Shown piece by piece: positions 8,740 through 16,676 of a stretch of 64,000 bases of DNA; positions within the stretch are counted from its first letter, which is position 1; every line of letters begins with the position of its first letter. A program made the position numbers and the translations under genes. This DNA comes from Nocardia brasiliensis ATCC 700358. GTDB lineage: Bacteria; Actinomycetota; Actinomycetes; Mycobacteriales; Mycobacteriaceae. The notes under the pieces are model-generated. The model made no database searches, was not told the origin of the DNA, and saw only the letters and a program-made list of their open reading frames with translations. The DNA lies in contig NC_018681.1 in assembly GCF_000250675.2 (NCBI RefSeq), positions 4,030,001 to 4,094,000 on the forward strand, in the 5' to 3' direction.

Positions 8740-9168
8740 TCATTGCGGTGAGGGTATGCCGAGTTCGTCGAGCAGGCCACGCACGCGGTGTTCGATCTCG
8801 TCGCGAATGGGGCGCACGGCATCGATGCCTTGTCCGGCGGGATCGTCGAGTTTCCAGTCCAGATAACGCTTTCCGGGAAAGTACGGGCAGGCGTCCCCGC
8901 AGCCCATGGTGATCACCACGTCGGAGGATTCGACGACGTCGCCGGTGAGCACCTTGGGTATTTCGGTGGAGATGTCGATGCCGACCTCGCTCATGGCCTG
9001 GATCGCGATCGGATTGACCGCCTCGGCGGGGGTCGAGCCGGCCGAGCGAACCTCGACCTTGCCTGCGGCGAGGTGGGTGAGGAACGCGGCGGCCATTTGG
9101 GAGCGTCCGGCGTTGTGCACGCAGACGAACAACACGCTCGCGAGGGTGGGGGTGGGTCGGCCGGTCAT
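8740..9168 (-). CDS. arsC: arsenate reductase, low-molecular-weight phosphatase fold
   Basis: Reduces arsenate to arsenite for export. 142 residues. The catalytic P-loop is C16-VHNAG-R22 (CX5R), followed by RSQMAAAFL. A second Cys pair, C90 and C94 (MGCGDACPYF), provides candidate resolving thiols. Whether electrons come from thioredoxin or mycothiol/mycoredoxin cannot be read here; mycothiol use is known in relatives such as Corynebacterium. Its ATG overlaps the acr3 stop by four bases (ATGA), so translation is coupled in the order arsR-acr3-arsC. Confidence 0.95.
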   Translation of the reverse strand: MTGRPTPTLASVLFVCVHNAGRSQMAAAFLTHLAAGKVEVRSAGSTPAEAVNPIAIQAMSEVGIDISTEIPKVLTGDVVESSDVVITMGCGDACPYFPGKRYLDWKLDDPAGQGIDAVRPIRDEIEHRVRGLLDELGIPSPQ

Positions 9169-10256
9169 GCGGGGTCTCCGGTTCGATGCTGGGTCGTGCT
9201 GTGCGGGAGGCGGTTTCGCAGGGCGAGGGAGACGTAGACGAGCCCGACGAGGACGGGGACTTCGATGAGCGGGCCGACGACTCCGGCGAGTGCTTGCCCG
9301 GAGGTGGCGCCGTAGGTGGCGATGGCGACGGCGATGGCGAGCTCGAAGTTGTTGCCTGCGGCGGTGAAGGCCATCGTGGTCGTGCGCTCGTAACCGAGGT
9401 GCAGGAGTACGCCGAGCAGGTAGCCGCCTCCCCACATGAGCGTGAAGTAGACCAGTAGCGGGACTGCGATTCTGACGACGTCGAGGGGGTGGGAGGTGAT
9501 CTGGCGGCCTTGTAGGGCGAACAGGATGACGATGGTGAACAGCAGTCCGTAGAGCGCCCACGGCCCGAGCGCGGGTAGCAGCTTCGATTCGTACCAGGTT
9601 CTGCCCCTGGCTTTTTCGCCGAATCGCCGGGTGAGGTATCCGGCCAGGAGTGGGATGCCGAGGAAGATCAGCACCGATTTCGCGATCTGCCACGGCGAGG
9701 TGTGGATCTCGGTTTGCGCCAAGCCGAGCCAGCCGGGTAGCACCGAGAGGTAGAACCAGCCCAGGACGGCGAACATGACGACCTGGAAGATCGAGTTGAG
9801 TGCGACCAGGACGGCGGCGGCTTCGCGGTCGCCGCAGGCCAGGTCGTTCCAGATGATCACCATCGCGATACACCGGGCCAGGCCGACGATGATCAGCCCG
9901 GTCCGGTACTCGGGTAGATCCGGTAGTAGCAGCCAGGCCAAGGCGAACATGAGCGCGGGTCCGATGACCCAGTTCAGAACAAGGGAGCCGAGCAGCAGGC
10001 GACGGTCGCCGGTGACCGCGTCGAGGCGGTCGTAACGAACCTTCGCCAGCACCGGGTACATCATTACCAGCAGCCCGAGCGCGATCGGCAGCGAGATCCC
10101 GTCGACCTGTACCGCCGACAGGGCGTCCCCGAGACCAGGGATAGCCCGGCCCAGTAGCAGCCCGAGGACCATGGCCGCGCCGATCCACACCGGCAGGAAC
10201 CGGTCCAGCCGCGAGAGTTTCCCGACGACGTCGGGGTGTTCGGCGGTGGTGGTCAC
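9165..10256 (-). CDS. acr3: arsenite efflux transporter Acr3
   Basis: Ten-helix plasma-membrane arsenite exporter, 363 residues. From the chosen GTG start, the conserved Cys falls at residue 129 (GLARCIAMVIIWNDLACGD) and the conserved Glu at 305 (AAGNNFELAIAV). These are the same numbers as the two residues described as essential in Corynebacterium glutamicum Acr3, which supports both the assignment and the start. The start overlaps the arsR stop by four bases (GTGA). Confidence 0.95.
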   Translation of the reverse strand: MTTTAEHPDVVGKLSRLDRFLPVWIGAAMVLGLLLGRAIPGLGDALSAVQVDGISLPIALGLLVMMYPVLAKVRYDRLDAVTGDRRLLLGSLVLNWVIGPALMFALAWLLLPDLPEYRTGLIIVGLARCIAMVIIWNDLACGDREAAAVLVALNSIFQVVMFAVLGWFYLSVLPGWLGLAQTEIHTSPWQIAKSVLIFLGIPLLAGYLTRRFGEKARGRTWYESKLLPALGPWALYGLLFTIVILFALQGRQITSHPLDVVRIAVPLLVYFTLMWGGGYLLGVLLHLGYERTTTMAFTAAGNNFELAIAVAIATYGATSGQALAGVVGPLIEVPVLVGLVYVSLALRNRLPHSTTQHRTGDPA

Positions 10257-10630
10257 GCGCTCACCGCCACATCGGCTTCGATCGCGAGTAGACCCGAGAG
10301 TCGTTGCAGCGCTTCGGGAATCACCCGGTAGTACACCCAGGACGCGCGGCGTTCGCTGGTGAGCAGCCCGGCCTGGCGCAGCACCTTCAAGTGGTGAGAC
10401 ACGGTCGGTTGACTGACCTCGAGTCCCTCGGACACATCGCACACGCATGCCTCGCCACCGGCGCGGGCGGCGATCGCGGAGAGCAACCGCAGCCGCACCG
10501 GATCCGACAGGGCTTTGAACATGACGGCCACTTCGGTCGCGGTGTCCGCGTCCAGGGGTGGGCGGATCCGGGGTGTGCCCGCACAGCCCGGTGCGGGCAC
10601 ACCGATCAACGGCAACTCCGACTTCGGCAT
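10253..10630 (-). CDS. arsR: ArsR-family arsenite-responsive repressor (operon leader)
   Basis: 125-residue winged-helix repressor that should release DNA on binding arsenite. The sensing motif is ACVCD (C62, C64) at the start of the recognition region, followed by SQPTVSHHLKVLRQAGLL. First gene of an arsR-acr3-arsC operon with four-base overlaps at both junctions. The ATG at 10630 directly abuts the operator-like repeat at 10632-10655, suggesting a very short or absent leader and autoregulation. Confidence 0.93.
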   Translation of the reverse strand: MPKSELPLIGVPAPGCAGTPRIRPPLDADTATEVAVMFKALSDPVRLRLLSAIAARAGGEACVCDVSEGLEVSQPTVSHHLKVLRQAGLLTSERRASWVYYRVIPEALQRLSGLLAIEADVAVSA

Positions 10631-10631
10631 G

Positions 10632-10655
10632 TATCGATATTGACAGTTATCGATA
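10632..10655 (-). promoter_or_regulatory. candidate ArsR operator, paired TATCGATA palindromes
   Basis: The palindrome TATCGATA occurs at 10632-10639 and again at 10648-10655, 16 bp apart start to start, immediately upstream of the arsR start codon. Each is self-complementary and the pair stands out in this GC-rich background. Confidence 0.65.
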
Positions 10656-10704
10656 TCAGAGCGCAAACGAACAGCCGATGAACTCGCCCACCCGAGGGCG
10701 TGGG

Positions 10705-11229
10705 TCAGCAGCAGCTCGCGCCCGAGGCGAGAGCTTTCTCCCTGGCCGCGCTGCCGCAGCACGCACCCTCGGCCGCGGCCTCTTCGGCGGTGCCACAGCA
10801 CACCTGCACAGCTTCGGCATCGGCACGCTCTGGTTCGGCGAGTTCGCGTGCGGTGCCGAAGGATTCACTGTCGGCCAGCACTGTGTAGACCTCCCAGCGC
10901 TCGGCATCGGGGGCGGTGACCCACACCTTGTCCTGGGTGGCGAAACAACACGTAGTCGCGATCTGCTCTTCGGTGAACAACCCCGCCTCCGACAGCCGGG
11001 CGATTTCGCCGTGCACCCGCTCGGAGGACTCGACCTCGACCCCGAGGTGGTTGATACTGCCGCCCTGGCCGGCGTTTTCGATCAGGACCAGCTTCAACGG
11101 CGGCTCGGCGACGGCGAAGTTGGCGTAACCGGGCTTGCGCTTGGCCGGTTCGGTGTTGAACAGCGTCGAATAGAACGTGATCGCCTGGTCGAGGTCATCG
11201 ACGTTGAGAGCGAGCTGGACACGGGACAT
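10705..11229 (-). CDS. arsI: ArsI/CadI-type vicinal oxygen chelate dioxygenase with Cys-rich tail
   Basis: 174 residues. One VOC-fold domain (residues ~1-120) with candidate Fe ligands Q5, H61 and E113, and the vicinal cysteine pair C94-C95 (TTCCFATQDKVW) that defines C-As lyases cleaving trivalent organoarsenicals such as methylarsenite. The tail (140-174) holds three more CC pairs (VCCG, ACCG, SCC at the terminus), a likely soft-metal-binding extension. Start ATG 11229; longer upstream readings cross the divergent promoter. Divergent from a second arsR. The related name CadI is used for this family in mycobacteria. Confidence 0.88.
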   Translation of the reverse strand: MSRVQLALNVDDLDQAITFYSTLFNTEPAKRKPGYANFAVAEPPLKLVLIENAGQGGSINHLGVEVESSERVHGEIARLSEAGLFTEEQIATTCCFATQDKVWVTAPDAERWEVYTVLADSESFGTARELAEPERADAEAVQVCCGTAEEAAAEGACCGSAAREKALASGASCC

Positions 11230-11251
11230 GATGACGAACCTCCACTTGTGA

Positions 11252-11307
11252 GACATATGTCGAAGAACCGACGAGACCGAGTGTGCCTCACCTTTTCGAC
11301 ATATGTC
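11252..11307. promoter_or_regulatory. two GACATATGTC palindromes in arsI/arsR divergent promoter
   Basis: The 10-bp perfect palindrome GACATATGTC occurs at 11252-11261 and 11298-11307, in the 101-bp gap between divergent arsI and arsR. One copy lies close to each start codon, so this is a strong candidate operator pair for the adjacent ArsR. Confidence 0.75.
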
Positions 11308-11330
11308 AACGAAGTGGGTAGTCTGGTTCC

Positions 11331-11687
11331 ATGCCCAAGGCGCTACCCGTGATCGACATGTCCGCCCCGGTCTGCTGCCCACCCGTCGCGGCCGGACCGG
11401 TCGACGACGCCGCCGCACTCGAAGTGGCATTGCGGCTCAAGGCAATCGCCGACCCGGTCCGGGTAAAGCTGATGTCGCTGCTGCTGACCAGCGCGACGGG
11501 CGAGGAGAACAGCGGCGAGCTCGCCGCCGCTGTCGGCGTATCGGAATCGACGGTCAGCCACCACCTCGGTCAACTCCGCACCGCAGGGCTCATCGAATCC
11601 GAACGCCGGGGTATGAACACCTTCCACCGCGCGCGTCGCGACGCACTCAGTGCCCTCTGCTTGGTCCTCGACCCCAACTGCTGCTGA
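11331..11687 (+). CDS. arsR: ArsR-family repressor with N-terminal Cys15-Cys16 pair
   Basis: 118-residue winged-helix repressor. It lacks the CVCD motif of the other ArsR here. Instead it has a vicinal pair C15-C16 (PVCCPP) in an N-terminal arm and NCC at the extreme C-terminus. The Cys15/Cys16 position matches the C. glutamicum ArsR type of As(III) site. The recognition helix has SESTVSHHLGQLRTAGLI. No clear Shine-Dalgarno precedes ATG 11331; translation may be leaderless. It faces arsI across two identical palindromes and probably controls both. Confidence 0.9.
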   Translation: MPKALPVIDMSAPVCCPPVAAGPVDDAAALEVALRLKAIADPVRVKLMSLLLTSATGEENSGELAAAVGVSESTVSHHLGQLRTAGLIESERRGMNTFHRARRDALSALCLVLDPNCC

Positions 11688-11793
11688 CTGGAAGTAACCG
11701 GACTGGGCTGAACGAAGCCGAGACCGCGCGTGCTCATCGGCACTTTGACGCTCAACGGATTCGCCGGGCACGAAGGGTGGACGCTCGATAAGC

Positions 11794-12660
11794 CTATCTC
11801 GCGCCGGCTGCCACCACGGTGAGCGCCGCGGCCAGGCGCGAGCGCGCGTCTTGTGCGATGGGGCGCAGTCCTGGTTGGTTGTCCGCGCGCAGCAGCAGAT
11901 CTGGGTCCACCGCTTCGACGACAATGCTGTCGTCCTCGGCGCGTACCACCACGTTGCAGGGCAACAGTTTTCCGACCTGGCGGTCGATATCGAGCGCCTG
12001 CTGGGCGAGGTTCGGGTTGCAGGCGCCGAGGATGACGTAGTCTTCCATGTCTGTCCCGAGTTTGGCGAAAAGTGTTGCTCTGATGTCGATTTCGGTCAGT
12101 ACGCCGAAGCCCTGCGTGGTGAGTGCGTCACGCACCAGCGAAACGGCCTGGGCGAACGGCACCGAGACGCGCACGGTGAGATCGGCCGCAGCGATGGGGA
12201 GGCGGATCTCGGTGAGCAGGTCGCGTGGATCGAGCGCTTCGTCCGGCGCGACCATGTATACCTCGGTGGGCGGCCCAGCCTGCTGGTACGGCGAGCCGCG
12301 CAGCCACTCGTAGAGAGCGTTGTAAGCGTCCCCGATCAGGTGGTAGGAACCTCGATGAGTGAGGCGCGCGAACGTCTGAGGTTCGGTCTGCCGCAACGTC
12401 ATTTCCTCGTTGGCGCCGCCGATCGGATTCGGGAAGACCGGTAGCCCGAAGTCGACCTCGGCCTTGGCGCCAGGCCGGAATTCGCCGATATAGGTGGTGG
12501 TCGGCGGTCCGGCGGGCGCGAGTCCGTTGGCCGCGGCGAGCCCGTAGAGCGCGTCCATTCCGCTGCCGATGTCTTCGCCGGCCTGGTCGGTGCGCACGGT
12601 GCGGCGCAGTTCGAGGATGGTGTACGGGGTCGAATGGTCGACCGAGATCTGATACGCCAT
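11794..12660 (-). CDS. GyrI-like (effector-binding) domain fused to DUF302
   Basis: 288 residues in two parts. The N-terminal ~150 residues look like the SOUL/GyrI-like small-molecule-binding fold (HSTPYTILELRR, then RLTHRGSYHLIGDAYNALYEWL, PPTEVYMV). The C-terminal ~130 residues (VRVSVPFAQAVSLVRDAL, GFGVLTEIDI, LGACNPNLAQQAL, LPCNVVV) are a classic DUF302/TT1751-type domain. No DNA-binding or membrane segment is seen. The role is unknown. It is divergent from the Rv1733c-like operon across a region with DosR-like boxes, so it may share stress induction. Confidence 0.8.
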   Translation of the reverse strand: MAYQISVDHSTPYTILELRRTVRTDQAGEDIGSGMDALYGLAAANGLAPAGPPTTTYIGEFRPGAKAEVDFGLPVFPNPIGGANEEMTLRQTEPQTFARLTHRGSYHLIGDAYNALYEWLRGSPYQQAGPPTEVYMVAPDEALDPRDLLTEIRLPIAAADLTVRVSVPFAQAVSLVRDALTTQGFGVLTEIDIRATLFAKLGTDMEDYVILGACNPNLAQQALDIDRQVGKLLPCNVVVRAEDDSIVVEAVDPDLLLRADNQPGLRPIAQDARSRLAAALTVVAAGAR

Positions 12661-12763
12661 GGCCTGCTCCTCGATGTTCGCCGGTCCGGCTGGGATCGGC
12701 GTGCGGTATCGACGGTAGGCAGCCGTCGAGGCGCGCGACTAGTGCCGAACCGACGCGCGCGGA

Positions 12764-12777
12764 GGGACTTTCGGCCG
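12764..12777. promoter_or_regulatory. DosR-like box, GyrI-DUF302 gene / Rv1733c-like operon
   Basis: GGGACTTTCGGCCG is a 13-of-14 match to the form GGGACTTTNGGCCC seen in this regulon. It lies 104 bp before the leftward gene and about 126 bp before the rightward operon, in a 242-bp divergent gap. Confidence 0.65.
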
Positions 12778-12802
12778 CGGTTGCCGAGACGAGCCCTGAA
12801 AC

Positions 12803-12837
12803 AGGTCACTCGGCCGCTGACGAGGGACCTTGTTCCC
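12803..12837 (+). promoter_or_regulatory. tandem DosR-like boxes before Rv1733c-like operon
   Basis: GGGACCTTGTTCCC at 12824-12837 is near-palindromic and a good DosR core match. A weaker partner, AGGTCACTCGGCCG, starts 21 bp earlier at 12803. The pair lies 66-100 bp before the start at 12903. Confidence 0.65.
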
Positions 12838-12902
12838 TGCCCGCGGGTGGCGCTGAGCGGGATCCTTGAAGACAACACAGGACTGAAGCGAGGCGAACGG
12901 CG

Positions 12903-13499
12903 ATGTCGGAGCACACGATTATCCCGATCCACACGTCATGGATTCGACTGATCCGCTGGTGGTCGACCCGGCCGTGGAGCCCCAATCCCATGCTGCGCAC
13001 CTCGGATCGCTGTGAGGCGTTGGTGCGGATCATCGCGACACTAGCCGTGCTCGTCGCGGTGCCCGTGGCGGGTGCGCTCGGCACATCGGCCTACACCGAG
13101 AGCGCCGCACGGATCGACCTCGAGCGAAACACGAAACACAGTGTCAGCGCGGTACTTACGGAGAACCCCACCAAGACCGCGGCGTACGAGTACCAGGCCC
13201 GCGTTCAGTGGATGGACGCAGAACATCCGGGTACTGCCGTCGTACCGGTGCCGCGCGGACGGCAATCAGGTGACCTGGTGACGATCTGGCTCGGCGCGGA
13301 CGGTTCGCCGACCACCGAGCCACCGGAAGCCGTAGCCGCCGTCGTGACCGGGATCGGTGTGGGCGTCGTCGTACTCGTCGGCACCTGGCTGTGTGGTTGG
13401 TGCCTGGTTCGTGGCACCGGATGGGTGCTGGATCGGCACCGCAACGCCCGATGGGCCGATGAGTGGCGGCAACTCAGCCGTCCGATCAGTAAGGACTGA
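12903..13499 (+). CDS. Rv1733c-like two-pass membrane protein
   Basis: 198 residues. Two membrane spans bracket an extracytoplasmic domain: residues ~41-62 (IIATLAVLVAVPVAGALG) and ~143-167 (VVTGIGVGVVVLVGTWLCGW), with the polar loop (YEYQARVQW, DLVTIWLGADG) between. This is the layout of the M. tuberculosis latency antigen family Rv1733c, a DosR-regulon member. N-terminal RCEALVRII fits that family. Biochemical function is unknown. First gene of a likely three-gene operon with the SHOCT protein and USP. Confidence 0.8.
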   Translation: MSEHTIIPIHTSWIRLIRWWSTRPWSPNPMLRTSDRCEALVRIIATLAVLVAVPVAGALGTSAYTESAARIDLERNTKHSVSAVLTENPTKTAAYEYQARVQWMDAEHPGTAVVPVPRGRQSGDLVTIWLGADGSPTTEPPEAVAAVVTGIGVGVVVLVGTWLCGWCLVRGTGWVLDRHRNARWADEWRQLSRPISKD

Positions 13500-13503
13500 G
13501 AAA

Positions 13504-13791
13504 ATGATGTATTGGTATGGCGACGCCGTGCACTGGTGGATGTTCGCGCTCATGATCTTGTTCGCGCTGCCCCTGTGGGTCGCCGTTGTCGTCGCGATCG
13601 TTGCGCTCAGCAGGGGCGATCTCGCCCCGGAACCGAAATCGCAGGGGCCCGTGCGGCTGGCGCCGGAGGCATTGCTGGCCGAACGTTTCGCCAGCGGCGA
13701 ACTCGATGAGACCGAGTACCGGCGTCGACTGGCCGTGCTCCGCCCGACCTCGGCGCCGAAACACGGCGACGCACACCACCCGCAGCACTGA
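13504..13791 (+). CDS. small membrane protein with SHOCT domain
   Basis: 95 residues: one membrane span at about residues 13-36 (WMFALMILFALPLWVAVVVAIVAL), then a short C-terminal SHOCT motif (ALLAERFASGELDETEYRRRLAVL) and a His-rich end. SHOCT domains are short oligomerisation modules. Starts four bases after the preceding stop and ends 20 bases before the USP, so co-transcription is likely. ATG 13504 or 13507 could be used. Confidence 0.75.
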   Translation: MMYWYGDAVHWWMFALMILFALPLWVAVVVAIVALSRGDLAPEPKSQGPVRLAPEALLAERFASGELDETEYRRRLAVLRPTSAPKHGDAHHPQH

Positions 13792-13811
13792 ACCCGAGAG
13801 GCTGAAATCCC

Positions 13812-14711
13812 ATGACTACCGAAAACGTCTCGTCGGCAACACGATCCGACCCGATCATCGCCGCGGTCGATGGCTCGGCGAGCTCGTACCAGGCGGCGGC
13901 GTGGGCGGCTGTCGAAGCAACCCTGCATCGTCGCCCACTCCATCTGTTGACCTCTATGGCGATCCGGACCGGTTACGGGCCGGGAATGTCGCTGGGCGAA
14001 TCCGATCTGGAGTGGCTGCGGCGCGACGGCGAACGAATCCTGCACGAGGCCAAGCGAATCGCTCGAACGGCCGCGCCGGGCGAGGAACCCGTCATCAGCA
14101 CGGAAGTGTCGTTCGAACTGGTGATACCAATGCTGATCGAGCGGTCCGCGCACGCGTCCATGCTGGTGGTCGGCAGTCGCGGGATGGGTGCGTTCCAGCG
14201 CGGGCTGCTGGGCTCGGTCAGCACTGCCACGACCCACCACGCCCACTGCCCGGTCGCCGTGATCCACGGGATCTCGGCGATAGACCCGGTCTCGGCAACC
14301 CTGCCGGTGCTCGTCGGCGTGGACGGCACCGCCAACAGCGTGCCCGCACTGGAGTTCGCCTTCGAGGAAGCATCCCGCCGCAAAGTAGGTCTCACCGCGC
14401 TGCACGCCTGGAGCGACGTCAGCGGAATGGATCTGCCGGTCGCAGGCTGGGACGGCGCCCAGGAGTCGTCCGAGGCCATCCTCGCCGAAAGTCTCGCCGG
14501 CTACGCCGAGCGTTACCCCGATGTCACCGTACGCCGAATCGTCAAGGCCGACCGCCCTGTTCGCTCATTGCTGGACGAGTCGGCGAATGCCCAATTGGTT
14601 GTGGTCGGCAGTCACGGACGCGGCGGCTTCGCGAGCATGCTGCTCGGCTCGACCAGCAACGCGCTGTTGCACTCGGTCGAGTCGCCGATGATCGTCGTCC
14701 GCGAACGTTGA
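13812..14711 (+). CDS. universal stress protein, tandem USP domains (copy 1)
   Basis: 299 residues, two alpha/beta USP domains (~12-155 and ~165-297). Both end in the ATP-binding pattern G-X2-G-X9-G-S: VVGSRGMGAFQRGLLGS and VVGSHGRGGFASMLLGS. Each starts with a beta-strand plus D (IIAAVDGS; PVLVGVDGT). It is distinct from the paired USPs further right: the C-terminus reads LLHSVESPMIVVRER. Last gene of a DosR-box-preceded operon, followed by a strong hairpin. Confidence 0.92.
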   Translation: MTTENVSSATRSDPIIAAVDGSASSYQAAAWAAVEATLHRRPLHLLTSMAIRTGYGPGMSLGESDLEWLRRDGERILHEAKRIARTAAPGEEPVISTEVSFELVIPMLIERSAHASMLVVGSRGMGAFQRGLLGSVSTATTHHAHCPVAVIHGISAIDPVSATLPVLVGVDGTANSVPALEFAFEEASRRKVGLTALHAWSDVSGMDLPVAGWDGAQESSEAILAESLAGYAERYPDVTVRRIVKADRPVRSLLDESANAQLVVVGSHGRGGFASMLLGSTSNALLHSVESPMIVVRER

Positions 14712-14726
14712 CCCGGCACCACCGGC

Positions 14727-14758
14727 CTGCGCCGGTCCCGACCGCGGGACCGGCGCAG
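14727..14758 (+). terminator. terminator hairpin after USP operon
   Basis: CTGCGCCGGTCCCG at 14727-14740 pairs perfectly with its complement at 14745-14758; 14-bp stem, 4-base loop, 15 bases after the stop. No T-run follows. Confidence 0.78.
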
Positions 14759-14770
14759 ACGGCCGGGCCT

Positions 14771-14784
14771 GGGACCAAAGTCCC
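14771..14784 (+). promoter_or_regulatory. near-consensus DosR box before serine hydrolase
   Basis: GGGACCAAAGTCCC is the best single match in the window to the DosR core: palindromic except one central pair. It lies 104 bp before the ATG at 14888 and just beyond the upstream terminator. Confidence 0.75.
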
Positions 14785-14887
14785 TCGAATCCCCTCCGAT
14801 GGGCTCCATCGGGCGAGTCGTCCTCGGGCGCACGCTATTTCCTGAGCATCGTGGAGCGAAGGCTCCGGCCAGGGACACGGAGGCGTT

Positions 14888-16342
14888 ATGTCCGGCGAGC
14901 ACGATTTCCAGTCATCATCCAGTGCGAACAGTGCCGGACCGACCCACCACCGAATCGCCGAGTTGCTGAATCGGCGGCCAGCCGTCGGTTTCGTGGCGGC
15001 GGTCGTGCGCGACGGAAGATCGGCAACTTTCGTCGGCCACGGAGCTGCCGATATCGCATCCCGCCGACCGGTCACCGAAGACACCGTCTTTCGTATCGCG
15101 TCGATCACCAAGACCTTCACCGCGATCGCCGCCATGCAACTGTGGGAGCGTGGGCTGGTAGACCTCGACGTGCCCGCGAATGCCTATCTGCGCGCATACC
15201 GGCTGGTTCCCGCCCGCCCGGAACTCGGCGACGCCACGCTGCGGCATCTGCTCACCCACACCTCCGGCATCAGCGAGATCGTCCGGCCCGCACAGGCATT
15301 GCGTCCCGACTTCGGTGAGAGCGTGGCACAGCAGCGACCGGTGCCGACGCCGGCCGAGTTCTACCGGGGTGCACTGCACACCAATGCCGAACCCGGGACG
15401 CGGTGGATTTATACCGATCACGGCTTCGCCACGGTCGGCCAGATCATCGAGGACGTCAGCGGCGTGCCGCTGGCACGGTACCTGCGCGAGCACATCTTCG
15501 GACCGCTCGGCATGACCGACACCGATCTGGACCCGGCACGCATCGACCGGGCTCGGCGAGCCACCGGATACACTCTCGGTCCCAACGGCGCGCGGGGTGT
15601 CATCGACCGGGAGATGGTCACCGCTGCCGCGTCGTCGGCCTACTCGACGGCGCGGGATATGGCCCGATACCTTTCGGCACTGACGGGAGGCGGAGCGAAC
15701 GAACACGGGACAGTGCTCGAACCCGCAACGCTGGCACAGATGTTCGCGCCGCAGTACCAACCTGATCCGCGACTGCCGGGCATGGGACTGGCCTTCTTCC
15801 GCAACGAGATCGGCAACCAGACGGTTCTCGAACATCAAGGCATACTGCCGGGATTCAACTCCCAGATCTGGTTCGCGCCGGATGCTCGGGTCGGTGTGTT
15901 CGCGTGCACCAATGGTGCGCACCGAGCGTTGTTGTGGCTGCCGGCCGAGACGTCCGCGCTACTCGGGGAAGCGCTCGGTATCGCACCGGCCGCTGTTCGC
16001 ACCGACATTCCGCATGATCCCGCGATCTGGGCGGAGATCTGCGGTTCCTATCGGATGCGCGGGGCGCTCACCGACGTCCGCGCGCGGATGATGGTGGGAG
16101 CCGGCGCCGAGGTCCGAATCCGCAGCGGTAGGCCGATATTGCGAATTCTGACCCCGGTCCCTGCCCTCCTGCGGGGGCTGCCCTTGCATCCCGACGACGA
16201 CAAGGACGCTTACGCGTTCCGAATCGATCTGTCCGCATTCGGGATACCTTCTGCGCGAGTGGTATTCGGCACAGACGCGTACACCGGCAGCAGGACGTTG
16301 CATGCAGACCTACTGCCGATGGCGCTGTACAAGCGTAAGTAG
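14888..16342 (+). CDS. serine hydrolase, class C beta-lactamase/penicillin-binding fold
   Basis: 484 residues. Catalytic SXXK is S72-ITK75. The second motif, normally YXN, is Y175-TD, and the third is H316-QG near EHQGILPGF. Class C-like esterases and DD-peptidase-like proteins share this fold, so beta-lactamase activity should not be presumed. The C-terminal ~110 residues form an extra beta-rich domain often found in these hydrolases. No signal peptide is visible, suggesting a cytosolic enzyme. A penicillin-binding-like protein (Rv1730c) sits beside the DosR gene Rv1733c in M. tuberculosis, an interesting parallel. Confidence 0.87.
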   Translation: MSGEHDFQSSSSANSAGPTHHRIAELLNRRPAVGFVAAVVRDGRSATFVGHGAADIASRRPVTEDTVFRIASITKTFTAIAAMQLWERGLVDLDVPANAYLRAYRLVPARPELGDATLRHLLTHTSGISEIVRPAQALRPDFGESVAQQRPVPTPAEFYRGALHTNAEPGTRWIYTDHGFATVGQIIEDVSGVPLARYLREHIFGPLGMTDTDLDPARIDRARRATGYTLGPNGARGVIDREMVTAAASSAYSTARDMARYLSALTGGGANEHGTVLEPATLAQMFAPQYQPDPRLPGMGLAFFRNEIGNQTVLEHQGILPGFNSQIWFAPDARVGVFACTNGAHRALLWLPAETSALLGEALGIAPAAVRTDIPHDPAIWAEICGSYRMRGALTDVRARMMVGAGAEVRIRSGRPILRILTPVPALLRGLPLHPDDDKDAYAFRIDLSAFGIPSARVVFGTDAYTGSRTLHADLLPMALYKRK

Positions 16343-16352
16343 GGTAGTGCGA

Positions 16353-16631
16353 TCAGTGCTGTGCGGGCGGCAGTCCGGCACGGCGCTCGGCGAGGCGGCG
16401 CAGCCGTTCGTGTTCGAGCAGGAACAACGTGATGCTGATGCCGAAACAGAGTGCGGTCGCGCTGGATCCGAGAATGACCCACCCCGCGAATCCGTAGCCT
16501 GCCGCGGTGAGGGTGCAGGCCAACCCGACGATTCCGCACAGGAACAAGGCGATGCCGGGAATGTTGTAGGTGTCGGCGAGACTTTCGCCCGGCTTGCTGT
16601 GGTACGGCATACGGGAAGACTTGTCGCTCAT
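16353..16631 (-). CDS. small two-span membrane protein, UsfY-like
   Basis: 92 residues. Polar N-terminus with KPGESLADTYNIPG, then two hydrophobic spans (~27-46, ~50-70) and a basic C-terminal tail (EHERLRRLAERRAG). The GES...D..N.PG motif before two spans recalls the UsfY family found beside sigma-F-type loci, but I rate this only as a resemblance. Good ribosome site GAAGGA before ATG. Convergent with the serine hydrolase and 45 bases downstream of PEP synthase on the same strand. Confidence 0.65.
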   Translation of the reverse strand: MSDKSSRMPYHSKPGESLADTYNIPGIALFLCGIVGLACTLTAAGYGFAGWVILGSSATALCFGISITLFLLEHERLRRLAERRAGLPPAQH

Positions 16632-16676
16632 CGTGTTTCCTTCACTGGTGGTCAGATGGTGGACGGCGGTCGCGGA

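Noticed and set aside
8740..10188. 482-residue reading that extends arsC far upstream
   Set aside because: The extension is the out-of-frame shadow of acr3; the true ATG at 9168 overlaps the acr3 stop and gives a normal 142-residue ArsC.
13960..14700. Possible internal repeat of USP genes as a CRISPR- or repeat-like array
   Set aside because: The similarity reflects two tandem protein domains, not DNA repeats with spacers; no CRISPR pattern is seen anywhere.
13586..14845. 419-residue frame overlapping the SHOCT and USP genes
   Set aside because: Arg/Gly/Pro-rich composition typical of a shadow frame; the USP frame carries clear ATP motifs.
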